Part shown: positions 22,140 to 32,660 of the stretch, in pieces
How the letters are laid out: every line of letters starts with the position of its first letter
Numbering within the stretch: position 1 is the first letter of the stretch
Source of the DNA: Persicaria tinctoria
Taxonomy: Eukaryota; Streptophyta; Magnoliopsida; Caryophyllales; Polygonaceae
DNA: 64,000 bases
Assembly (NCBI GenBank): GCA_037127255.1
Contig: JBANSL010000006.1
Coordinates: forward strand, 81,075,850 to 81,139,849
Direction: 5' to 3'
Notes under the pieces: model-generated
Told to the model about the DNA's origin: nothing
The model's input: only the letters and a program-made list of their open reading frames with translations
The model's database searches: none
Translations under genes and position numbers: made by a program

Positions 22140-24414
22140 TGTTGTTGCAGGAGGACGGTCAAGTATGAAATAAATATGAAATATAGTTCAGATTGACTTC
22201 CCTGTCCCAGCAAATAAATACAAGACTTCCTCCCGTTGTAGTAAGAGAAAATCAGGATCGAATCCACGAGGAAGCACGTCAGCAGTTCTCAGGTAGCTAT
22301 AAATTCTCACAGGCAGCAGAAAAGACAGAAACACAGAAAGGAAAGAAAGACAAATAAAAGCAGAAAATAGCAAACAAAAGCAAAGAACAAAGCAAAGCAG
22401 AAAAGACAAAGCAAAGCATAAAATAAAACGAGGACACAGAAGCTACTCGATCTCGAGTAAGCTGTCCTCTATATCGACAAGGAAAAGTGGTGAAAACAGA
22501 AACGAAAGCAAACAACTCGACAGACAAAGCTCTACTCGATCTCGGCGAGCTTCTGTTCTATCTCGACAAAGAATACAGAAAAATTAAAATTTGCAGAATT
22601 AAAGACAAACGCAGATTTTTGACAGAAATAAACTTCAATATATTAAAAGACTTCCAAAGCCAGGGTTTCAACACCACAACGATAACCATGCAAAGTAACA
22701 CATAAAGGCATAAAAGATCATGCTTTCCATCAAATAACTTTCGTCATTAACATATAGGCATATAGAGGCTTTCGCATAAACCCTAATTGTTACTAACCCT
22801 TTTTCACATAATTAATCCAAGTTGGATTAAGATCACTTTCGCTTCAATAACACAAACAAGGATCACCTTCAACTTTCGCAAAAGAATCATGCTCATAGGG
22901 ATAGAAGATGAATCGCACAAAAAGATCTGACCTTTATCGCATTGCCTCACATGGCCACCGTCGGGCTCACCCCAACCCCAGATGTGGGTGGACTACTCAC
23001 GCCTCATCGCAATCGCAGACATTGATTGATGAAAAGAACTAACTTGCATAAAACTATATTCAAAAGCCTTTACAATCTCGGCAATCAACTTTCGCAGAAA
23101 GCCAAAACCTTAAAAACCTTAGAACTCCTAAACTTCTCTATAGAACTAACTAATTGTCTCTGAAATTGAATTGTGATCTGATATGGAATGAATAAAATTG
23201 AGCCCCCTAGGGCCTTATTTATAGGCTTCATTCCCTAGCTATTCTAGGAAAGAAGATATCTATCTCTATCTAAAACTATATCTAAAACTTAAAAGGATAA
23301 ATAAATTGTTTTATGGAAATAAATTTAAAAGGAAAAGATAAAACTAAATAGGTAAGTCTTCATGTCTTGATAGATCTTGTCTCCTTGATGATAGAACTTG
23401 ATGGAATCGGATAGAATTTCGGCCAAATCGACTCCTTCGTGCCCAAGGAATCTCAATTCTACTCGGACAGGTCTCGTCGAGAAGTTTCTGGAAAACGGCT
23501 CTATTCGACCTCGACCACGGCTCGTCGACTTCGAGTAGGGTGGTTCGTCGACTAGACTTCCTCGGCTAGATCTGCTCGATGTGCTCGGACTTGGCTCAAT
23601 GGGCTCCTCGACCTCGAGTAGCTCTTGTCGATGTCGAGTAGGACTGATCATTGACTAGGTCTCCTCGGGTGGCTCTACTCGACAAGGCTCGGACAAGGCT
23701 CCTCAGGCGCTCGTCGATCTCGACAAGCCCTAGTCGACCTCGAGTAGACTGGCTTGCCGACTAGGTCTTCTCGAGTGACTCTGCTCAATGGGCTCCGGAT
23801 CTGGACTCAGGCGCTCGTCGACCTCGACAAAGGGTCCTCGAGATCGACTAGAGCGGTGTCCTTCCTTTCCGCTTCCGCGAGTTGCCTCTTCCGCTGGCAG
23901 CGAGTTTTTCCGCGGCAGCGAGCGATCCGCTGCAGCGAGTCGAGTCGCTGGCAGCGAGTCCCGCCTGGTCGTCCTCGGCTTCTCTCCTTATCGACTCCGG
24001 GTGTGGTGTCTGGGCTTCGTCGATCTCGACTAGGGCTTGTCGAGATCGAGTAGACTTCCGGAGCTCGGGTTGGTCTGGCTCTCGATCAGGCTCTGCTCGA
24101 CCAAGGTTGCTCGGACAGGCTCGTCTATGTCGAGTAAGGCCTACTCGAGATCGAGTAGCCTTGACTCTCAGACTGGTTCCGCTGCTTTGACCTTGGACTT
24201 CTGTAGTGGTTTTCCGAGCTTTTCTGACCCTCTGTAGAATTGCTGTAAAATGCCTCGATTTCTGCGAATTAAACAGAAACTGGTGTAGATTCCATAATTT
24301 GGCAAATAAACATAAACTACATAGATTCTGTACTATCTAAACCCAAATGAGTGCAATGTATACAGAAATCGATATAAAAGTTACTGTAAAACATGGCAGA
24401 TTCAGCTCACAACA
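22140..24414 (-). repeat. 3' LTR of Gypsy B
   Basis: 2275 bp, bounded by TGTTGTTGCAGG at 22140 and CTCACAACA at 24414 on the + strand. It has the two TCGA-NN-TCGA zones (about 22440-22560 and 23460-24150) and an inverted TATA box near 23215. It is complete, unlike the 5' LTR of the same element. Confidence 0.9.
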
Positions 24415-25896
24415 AACACCCCATACTTAAGCTTGCTTGTCCTCAAGCAATACTTTTATTTGTCATTCAGGGGAAAAATTCAAACTCTCAACATGTTAGA
24501 TTCATTCTTATATGTCCCTGCAATCAATTACCATCCTCGAAAAGGTACTAGTGTCACAGATTCATGCACGTGCAAATATGTAAAAGCAACATCTACTCAC
24601 AAAAGGAGGGTTATGCAAAAATAATTCATTCGTGACAAAGCATTGATAATCAAGAAGACTTTAATTTAAGCTCATGAAGGAGTAGATTGGTAAAAGGCAA
24701 AAAGGTGGGCAATTTCTGGCAATGTGGTGCTAATGATCTGGGGAAATGGAGTACTTTCCAAATTGAATTTCCACATTCCTTCTTCCACTTGATTCATCAC
24801 CTTTCATAATGCTTTTCTCAATAATAATGCTTTTACCTCTCTAACCTTAGCACTGCCTTCTCGCGAGTCGCAAACATGGGTGTCATGAATGGCCCCGGAT
24901 ACTTAGTGCGTCGGACTCCTCACAATGTTTCCCATCTCTCCAAACTATTATCTCAGAGTGCAGGGTCAATCTACCTTTATCTCCTGAGGTGATTGGATTT
25001 TCTTTCACTCATTAAATTTTCCATATATTTCAAATAATTTCCTTCCAAACTCCAAATAATGATAACAATCACAACAACCATATAACATCTCCATAATGTA
25101 ACATCATTCTCAACATAATCCCCGGATAAGGTAAAGAATGGCAAATATTTAGATCATGTGGAGCAATATATGAAATAAGGCATATTATGGCTTTTGCAAT
25201 GCGTAAGCATAGGTAAGGCTAGGAATATAAACATATGAGCATTATATGGAAATATAAAGTCCTCCATCATCTTATCATGCAACATGTCAAAAGCAACTTC
25301 AAATTTTACCTCCTTTCATGGTTTTCAATAAATAATGCACTTCATTGTGACTTCCCTTTACTAGGCAATTTCATGCTATATCTCTAATGAATCCAATTTT
25401 GCATCGTCGAGTTCAATATAAGCTTCCATGACATTATTCAAAATTTTCAATGGGGGTCATTTTTCTCAAAATTTTGGAAAACATGCATATATAAGCACAT
25501 AAATCAATAATGCATTGCAAAATAGCCATGTAGCAATTCCAAGAAATAATGCACAAGTCATGTCAAATGAATCAAATATGCATAAAGTAAGCCCTTCCCC
25601 CACCCCATACTTAAACATTACAGTGTCCTCACTGTATAAAAAAAACAAGGTAAGGGTAAAGAAAGAAACTCACAAGACAGGTGTGCAGAGCCTCAAAATT
25701 TCGAATGGAGCACCTCCTGGCCGAGTTTTAATGTAGCTTGGTTCCATCCATGAACCTGAAAAGTAGAAGACATATACCCATAATAGCAAAACTAAAAGTG
25801 TTCAAAACCAAAATAAAAAACCAAGTCTCAAATGTCCTAAAAGTCTATGTACATGCTCTAGATTTTATAGTCGTTAGGCCGACTTTCCATTAATGC
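24415..25896 (-). other. 3' noncoding region and polypurine tract of Gypsy B
   Basis: No coding frame. On the minus strand the last bases before the LTR read TTAAGTATGGGGTGTT (24415-24430), the polypurine tract that primes second-strand DNA. A second, similar motif (TTTAAGTATGGGGTGGGGG) lies at about 25592-25612, preceded by a GAGGACACTGTAATG word. The layout matches 30488-31988 in element A. Confidence 0.7.
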
Positions 25897-26226
25897 TCAA
25901 GGTGGCATCTGCAGGGCCCATGTAGGTTGGGCCTCAAATAAGACTCCATTCTTGTCCATCAGCTGTAATCCTCCAGAATGGATCTTGTTCACCACGAAAG
26001 GTCCCATCCGCTTCTTGTTGAACTTGTTAGGAAACCAATGATCCTTCGATTTAGAGACATAGAGCTTGTCTCCAACTTCATATTCCTTAGGCTCATCATT
26101 GGAAATCCTGCACAATCGCACATACCAAGGCAGACCTCTCCCATGTATAGATAAATCTTTAATGGAAATAGGAGAAGAAAGATCCATACCTTGGCTTACC
26201 TTCGCAGAGACGGAATCGGGGACCAC
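25897..26226 (-). pseudogene. Integrase C-terminus-like frame of Gypsy B
   Basis: About 109 codons with YEVGDKLYVSKSKDHWFP, MGPFVVNKIHSGGLQLMDKNG and a FEAQPTWALQ end. This resembles the SH3-like C-terminal domain of Gypsy integrases (GDKVLL...GPFVV...). No zinc-binding or catalytic integrase core and no reverse transcriptase lie between it and the protease. The same arrangement at 31989-32582 in A shows the deletion predates both copies. It overlaps the end of the gag-pro frame by about 30 bp. Confidence 0.55.
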
Positions 26227-28294
26227 TGTGTTTGGTTGATCTCGACTAGGGCTAGTCGATCTCGACGAGTCTGCAGTTTCTGGTGGTGGTCTGCTCGCAG
26301 AGGCAGAAGTCGACGAAGAAGGCTTGTCGACCTCGAGTAGGGCTCCGCTCCTGGTGGCTGCAGCGTCGAGGAAGAGGGCTCTGGTGGAGTCGGGTGGTGG
26401 TCAACCTCGATAAGCTTAGTCAAGATCGACGAGGATCCTTGCTCTGGTGGTCTCACCGTCGAGGAAGCAGGGATTGGGCTCTCCGAGTGGTGGTCGACAT
26501 CGACAAGGGTGGTCGAGATCGACGAGCTCTGGCCGTCTGGTGGAGTCAGCGTCGAGGGAGATGAAGCCGAGGCCGTCGAGTGGTGGTCGACTTCGACAAG
26601 TCTAGTCGAGATCGACGAGCCTGGTTTGTCTGGTTCGCTGCTCGACGATGCTGGTGCTGGTGGAGGCTCCGTGGTCTGGTCGAGATCGACTAGGGTTCTA
26701 CTCGATGTCGAGGAGCCTTGGTCGATCTTGACCCCATACTTAGCTCCTGTCAAGACATCCGAAAAATAATGAATCCACAACGACTTACCTTGGTCCGTGT
26801 CGATTGGATTCTCTGTGTTCTCCTTGAGGATTGCCATGATCTCCTTCACCTGGGCCGCCATGTCCCTCTTTTCCAGCTCCTCAGGGGTCATATTTCTGAC
26901 CTTGGGTTCCCCGTAGGTGATATAGCCAGTTGAGATAGATTTGACCTCTTCCATCGGACCTGTATGCCTTTCAGTTTTATTAAAGGAATACTCAATTACC
27001 TCATCGTTGATGTTGAAGGTGAGCACTCCTTTCCTTACGCTTATGTTGGCATCCACCGTCGCCAAGAATGGTCTTCCTAAGATAATTGGACAAGCAGGAT
27101 CTTCTTGCATATCAACTATTAAGAAATCAGCAGGGACGAAGAATTTACCTACTTGTACTGGGACATTTTCCACCATGCCTGTGGGGATGACCACCGTGTT
27201 GTTGGCCATGTAAAGTCTAGCATCCACAGGATCTAAGGCACCTATCTTAATCTTGGACCAAATTGTTAAAGGCATTATACTCACACTAGCTCCAAGATCA
27301 CATAGGGCATTAATTTTGTATGGACCAAATCCAATAGTTATAGCAAACTTACCTGGATCCGGCCTCTTCTCCAATATGTCCAGATGGCTGCACTCCTCTG
27401 TTATTTCAGCCATCGGTCGCTTTTTGCTCAGAATCTCCTTCAGGAACTTCACATAGGATGGCATTTCATTGAGAGCTTCTGTGAAGGGGATGGTGACGTT
27501 GAGCTTCTGAAGCATCTTGATGAAGCGCTGAAACTTTTTCTCCGCCGGGTCCTTTAGAGATTTTGTGGGGAAAGGCAACTTCTTTTTCTGAGTCGGAGCC
27601 GGAACAGATGTCGGAGATGCTGCAGACTTCTCTATGTCGACTAGGGGCTCCTCGACATCGACAAGGCCTTTGTCGACATCGACCAGATTGGGCCCAGTCG
27701 AGTTGCTGTGTGGTGCAGACGAAGATTCTGGAATTTTCTCCTCGAGGTCGACGAAGGTCTTGTCGAGATCGACCACAGCTTTGTCGAGATCAACTTGCTG
27801 TTCGTCGTCGTTCTGCTGCTTTCTGACCTCTGGCTCTTGCAGTTGATGGCCGCTTCCGAGTTTTATAACAGCGATGTGTCCATTCTTTCCCTTAGGATTT
27901 GGTTCTGAAGATCCTGGAAGTGACCCTGACTGTGTGGGGATTCCTGCTGCTAGCTGACCAATCTGTGTATCAACTGATTTCCGCCAGATATCAATTTCCC
28001 CAAGCCTAAAGTTGACACCTTGCATCTGAGTATAGAAGGAGTTGAAAGATTGCCTAGTTTCTGAGTGGTTTCTCCGTATTTCCTCCAGGACTGTCTGTAT
28101 ATCATCCTTTTTCTGCTCCCTTTCCGGATGTCCTGGAGCTCTGTAGGGCGGGGGATTCCTAGGGACACCTTGGTTCCATTGTGGTTGGTGAAACATTTGG
28201 TCCCCCATGTAGCGATTGGGACCCCCTGCGTAAGCTGCATCCTCATGGTGCTCTGCCAGCCTGACTTGCTCTGTGTGTGGGCACTCATGAGTGG
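26196..28294 (-). pseudogene. Gag (C-terminal part) and protease of Gypsy B, with TCGA-repeat linker
   Basis: This is the downstream part of the B polyprotein, cut at its zinc knuckle by the insertion of A at 28294/28295. The open frame 28208-26196 begins in the linker after the knuckle. The aspartic protease is intact in sequence: active-site box DLGAS near 27290, then ILGRPFLATVDA. After the protease comes a repetitive tail of about 30-residue units with cores such as RLVEVDHH, TLVDVDHH and KLIEVDHH, encoded by TCGA-NN-TCGA DNA. The upstream half of gag is at 37664-38785. Confidence 0.85.
28290..28294. repeat. Left target duplication of Gypsy A (AGTGG)
   Basis: AGTGG here and at 37664-37668 flank element A exactly. 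Removing A and one copy rejoins element B's gag with the order seen in A at about 34370-34410. Confidence 0.95.
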
Positions 28295-30487
28295 TGTTGT
28301 AAGGAGAAATCGAGTATGAAATATAATGAAATAGATCAAACCAGACTTAGGCCTCAGCAAATAAATACAAGACTCCTCCAATGCAGTAAGAGAAAGTCAG
28401 GATCGAATCCACGAGGAAGCACGTCAGCAGTTCTCAGGTAGCTGTAAATTCTCGCAGACACAGCAGCAGAACAGACAGAAGCACAGAAACAGAAATAAAC
28501 CCAGCAAGGGCAACTAAAACAAAAGAAAAGATCTAACTAAAGACAGAAAATAACGCAAAGAAAGCAAAGAACAAAGCAAAACAGAAGCAAAGCAGAAAGT
28601 CGTACTCGATCTCGACCACAAGCTTGTCGAGATCGACAAGGGTTGCTCGACACAGAGTACAGAAAGTGAAAATTGACAAAGACAGAATAAAGCCAACTCG
28701 ACCTAGACCAGCCTCTACTCGACTTCGACAAGGAACCTCCTCGAGATCGACTAAAGCTACTCTATGTCGACAAGAAACAGGAAAAAAGACAGAAACTTTA
28801 AAGCTTGCAAATTCAAACACAGAACTCAGAATTTCGGTGAAATAAATTCAATATATTAAAAGACTCCCAAGGCCAGGGTTTCAACACCACAAAGATAACC
28901 ATGCAAAACAACACATAAAGGCATAAAAGATCATGCTTTCCATCAAATAACTTTCTTCATTAACAAATAGGCATATAGAGGCTCTCGCATAAACCCTAAT
29001 TGTTACTAACCCTTTTTCACATAATTAATCCAAGTTGCATTAAGATCACTTTCGCTTCAATAACACAAACAAGGATCACCTTCAACTCTCGCAAAAGAAT
29101 CATGCTTATAGGGATAGAAGATGAATCGCACAAAAGATCTGACCTTTATCGCATCGCCTCACATGGCCACCGTCGGGCTCACCCCAGCCCCAGAAGTGGG
29201 TGGACTACTCACGCCTCATCGCAATTGCAGACATTGAATGAAAAGAAATAACTTGCATAAACTATATTCAAAGCCTTTTACAATCCTGGCAATCAACTTT
29301 CGCTGTAAGCCAAAACCCTAAAAACCTTAAACTCCTAAATTGTATCTCTGAATGGAACTAACTACTTGTCTCTGAAATTGAATGAATAAAACTGAGCCCC
29401 ATGGGCTTTATTTATAGCCTTCATTCCCTAGCTATTCTAGGAAAGAAGATATCTATCTATATCTAAAACTATATCTAAAAGCTTAAAAGATAAATAAATT
29501 GTTTTAAGGAAATAAATCTTAAAGGAAAAGATAAAACTAATTATGGTAGGTCTTCATGATGTTGATAGATCTTGTCTCCTTGGATAGAACTCGATAGATC
29601 GGGATAGAATTTTCCGCCTTCGCGACCAAGCAACGTCAACTCTACTCGGACAGGGCTAGTCGAGAAGATTCTGGACACTGCCTTACTCGACCTCGAGTAG
29701 GTCTACTCGACCTCGAGTACGGCTTCTCGGCTCGGCTTGACTCTGCTCGATGTGGGTCGGAGTTGGCTCACTGGGCTCTTGTCGATCTCGAGTTGGCCTC
29801 GTCGACCTCGACAAGGGTGGCTCTGTCGACTAGCCTCCTCGGGTGGGTGTGCTCGACTGGCTCGGACATGCTCGGACATGTCTCAAGGTCTTCGTCGACC
29901 TCGACAAGTGCTCCTCGAGGTCGAGTTGGGTGTCTGCTTCCGCTTCCGCGAGCTGGCTCTTCCGCTGGCAGCGAGTGGCTTGGTCCGCGGCAGCGAGTGG
30001 TCACTTCCGCTGCAGCGAGTCTCCTGGTCGTTCTCGGCTTCGTCCTCGGACAGCTTCTCCTCGTCGACTCCGGACGTGGGCGTCTGGGCTTCGTCGACCT
30101 CGACGAGGGCTTGTCGAGGTCGAGTAGGGTCCGGAGCTCGGGTTGTCTGGCTCTCTCGACCATGCCTTGTCGACCAAGCTGGTGCTCGGACATGGTGGTC
30201 TATGTCGAGTAGGCTTACTCGATGTCGAGTAGCCTTGCCTCTCAGACTTGTTCCGCTGCTTTGACCCTGAACTTCTGTAGTGTTTTTCCGAGCTTTTCCG
30301 ACCTTCTGTAGAATTGCTGTAAATGCCTCAATTTCTGCGATTTAAACAGAAACTGGTGTAGATTCCATAATTTGACAAATAAGCATAAACTACATAGATT
30401 ATGTACTATTTAAACCCAAATAAATGCAATGTATACAGAAATCGATATAAAAGTTACTGTAAAACATGGCAGATTCCGCTCACAACA
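28295..30487 (-). repeat. 3' LTR of Gypsy A
   Basis: Bounded by TGTTGTAAGG at 28295 and CTCACAACA at 30487 on the + strand. It holds an inverted TATA box near 29405 and TCGA-NN-TCGA zones at about 28600-28770 and 29660-30235. Confidence 0.95.
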
Positions 30488-31988
30488 AACACCCCATACT
30501 TAAACTTGCTTGTCCCCAAGCAATACTTTTACTTGTCACTCAGGGGAAGAAATCAAAACTCTCAACATATTAGATTCATTCTCATATGTCCCTGCAATCA
30601 ATTACCATCCTCGAAAAGGTACTAGTGTCACAGATTCATGCATGTGCAAATATATAAAAGCAACATCTACTCACAAAAGGAGGGTTATGCAAAAACAATT
30701 TTTATGTGACAAAGCATTGATAATCAAGAAGACTTTAATTTAAGCTCATGAAGGAGTAGATTGGTAAAAGGCTAAAGGTGGGCAATTTCTGGCAATGTGG
30801 TGCTTTTGATCCGGGGAAATGGAGAATTTCCAAATTGAATTTCATACCACATTTTTTTTCATAAGATTCATCACCTTTCATATTGCTTTTCTCAATAATA
30901 ATGCTTTTACCTCTCTGACCTCAGCACTGCCTTCTCGCGAGTCGCAAACATGGGTGTCATGAATGGCCCCGGATACTTAGTGCGTCGGACTCCTCACAAT
31001 GTGTCCCATCTCTCCAAACTATTATCTCAGAGAGCAGGGTCAATCTACCTTTATCTCCTGAGGTGATTGGATTTTCTTTCACTCATTAAATTTTCCATAT
31101 ATTTCAAACAATTTCCTTCCAAACTCCAATAATGATAATCTCAACACAACAACCATATAACATCTCCATAATGTAACATCATTCTCAACATAATCCCCGG
31201 ATAAGGTAAAGAATGGCAAATATTTAGATCATGTGGAGCAATATTTGAAATAAGGCATATTATGGCTTTTTGTGATGCATAAGCATGGGTAAGGCTTAGG
31301 ATTTAACAATATGAGCATTATATGGAAATATAAAGTCCTCCATCATCTTATCATGCAACATGTCAAAAGCAACTTCAAATTTTACCTCCTTTCATGGTTT
31401 TCAAGAAAATATGCACTTCATTGTGACTTCCCTTTACTAGGCAATTTCATGCTATATCTCTAATGAATCCAATTTTGCATCGTCGAGTTCAATATAAGCT
31501 TCCATGAGATTATTTCAAAATTTTCAATGGGGGTCATTTTTTTCAAACTTTTGGAAAACATGCATATAAGCACATAAATCAAATAATGCATTCCAAAATA
31601 GCAATGTAGCAATTCAAAGAAATAAATTCTAAATATGCACACATAATGTCAAATATGGAAAATATGCATAAAGTAAGCCCTTCCCCCACCCCATACTTAA
31701 ATATTACAGTGTCCTCACTGTATAAAAACAATGTAAAGGGTAAAGAAAGAAACTCACAAGAAATGAGTGTAGAGCCGCAAAATTTCGAATGGAGCACCTC
31801 CTAATTGTAGCTTGGTTCTATCCATTGACCTGAAAAAGTAGAAGACATATACCCATAATAGAAATAAAAAAAAACAAAAAATGTTCAAAACCAAAAACAA
31901 GCAAAGACAATGTCTCAAATGTCCTAAAAAGAGTCTATGTACATGCTCTAGATTTTATAGTCGCTAGGTCGACTTTCTCCATTAATGC
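30488..31988 (-). other. 3' noncoding region and polypurine tract of Gypsy A
   Basis: No coding frame. The polypurine tract (minus TTAAGTATGGGGTGTT) lies at 30488-30503. A second TTTAAGTATGGGGTGGGGG-type motif lies at about 31681-31700. The region is collinear with 24415-25896 of element B, including a conserved block at 30915-31075. Confidence 0.7.
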
Positions 31989-32582
31989 TTAAGGTGGCAT
32001 CTGTAGGGCCCATGTAGTTTGGGCCTCAAATAAGACTCCATTCTTGTCCATTAGCTGTAGTCCTCCAGAATGGATCTTGTTCACCACGAATGGTCCCATC
32101 CGCTTCTTGTTGAATTTGTTGGGAAACCAATGATCCTTTGATTTGGAGACATAGAGCTTGTCTCCAACTTCATACTCCTTAGGCTCATCATTGGAAATCC
32201 TGCACAATCGCACATACCAAGGCAGACCTCTCCCATGTATAGATAAATCTTTAATGGAAATAGGAGAAGAAAGATCCATACCTTGGCTCACCTTCGCAGA
32301 GACGGAATCGGGGACCACGGTGTTTGGTCGATCTCGACTAGGGCTCCTCGAGATCGACGAGACTGCAGGCTCTGGTGGTGTCCTGGTCGAGGAAGCAGGA
32401 GCTGGTGAAGACAGTGGTTGGTCGACCTCGACAAGCCTACTCGACATCGAGTAGGGTTCTGGCACTGGTGGCTGCATCGTCGAGGAAGATGGCGTCGAGG
32501 AAGATTTGGTCTTGTTGACCTCGAGTAAGGTGGTCGAGATCGACAAGGGTTCTGCTCCTGGTAGGTTGCTCCTCGAGAACAC
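31989..32582 (-). CDS. Gypsy A: repetitive frame ending in an integrase C-terminus-like domain
   Basis: 197 codons. The first half has serine/proline-rich repeats with RLVEVDQ and TLLEVNK cores encoded by TCGA-motif DNA. The second half has DSVSAKVSQGMDLSSP, GLPWYVRLCRISNDEP, YEVGDKLYVSKSKDHWFP and MGPFVVNKIH, closely similar to 25897-26226 in B. The GDKLYV...GPFVV pattern is like the C-terminal domain of Gypsy integrases, which contacts DNA. It follows the gag-pro frame in another phase, so expression would need frameshifting, splicing or re-initiation; I see no evidence which. A regulatory or packaging role is possible but not shown. Confidence 0.55.
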   Translation of the reverse strand: MFSRSNLPGAEPLSISTTLLEVNKTKSSSTPSSSTMQPPVPEPYSMSSRLVEVDQPLSSPAPASSTRTPPEPAVSSISRSPSRDRPNTVVPDSVSAKVSQGMDLSSPISIKDLSIHGRGLPWYVRLCRISNDEPKEYEVGDKLYVSKSKDHWFPNKFNKKRMGPFVVNKIHSGGLQLMDKNGVLFEAQTTWALQMPP

Positions 32583-32660
32583 AGGGTCTGGTGGTGCCGA
32601 CTTGTGGTCGACCTCGAGTAGACTGGTCGAGATCGACGAAGGTTGTCCGTCTGGTGGAGT

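Noticed and set aside
24415..25896. Possible envelope-like gene in the 3' part of elements A and B
   Set aside because: No open frame longer than about 70 codons in the element's orientation and no membrane-protein pattern.
26283..26769. Overlapping plus-strand open frames opposite the protease-linker region
   Set aside because: Shadow frames caused by the TCGA repeats, which lack stops on both strands.
29737..30264. Long arginine/serine-rich frames inside the A, B and 62218 LTRs
   Set aside because: They follow the motif zones of the LTRs, recur at the same place in every LTR copy and have no domain.
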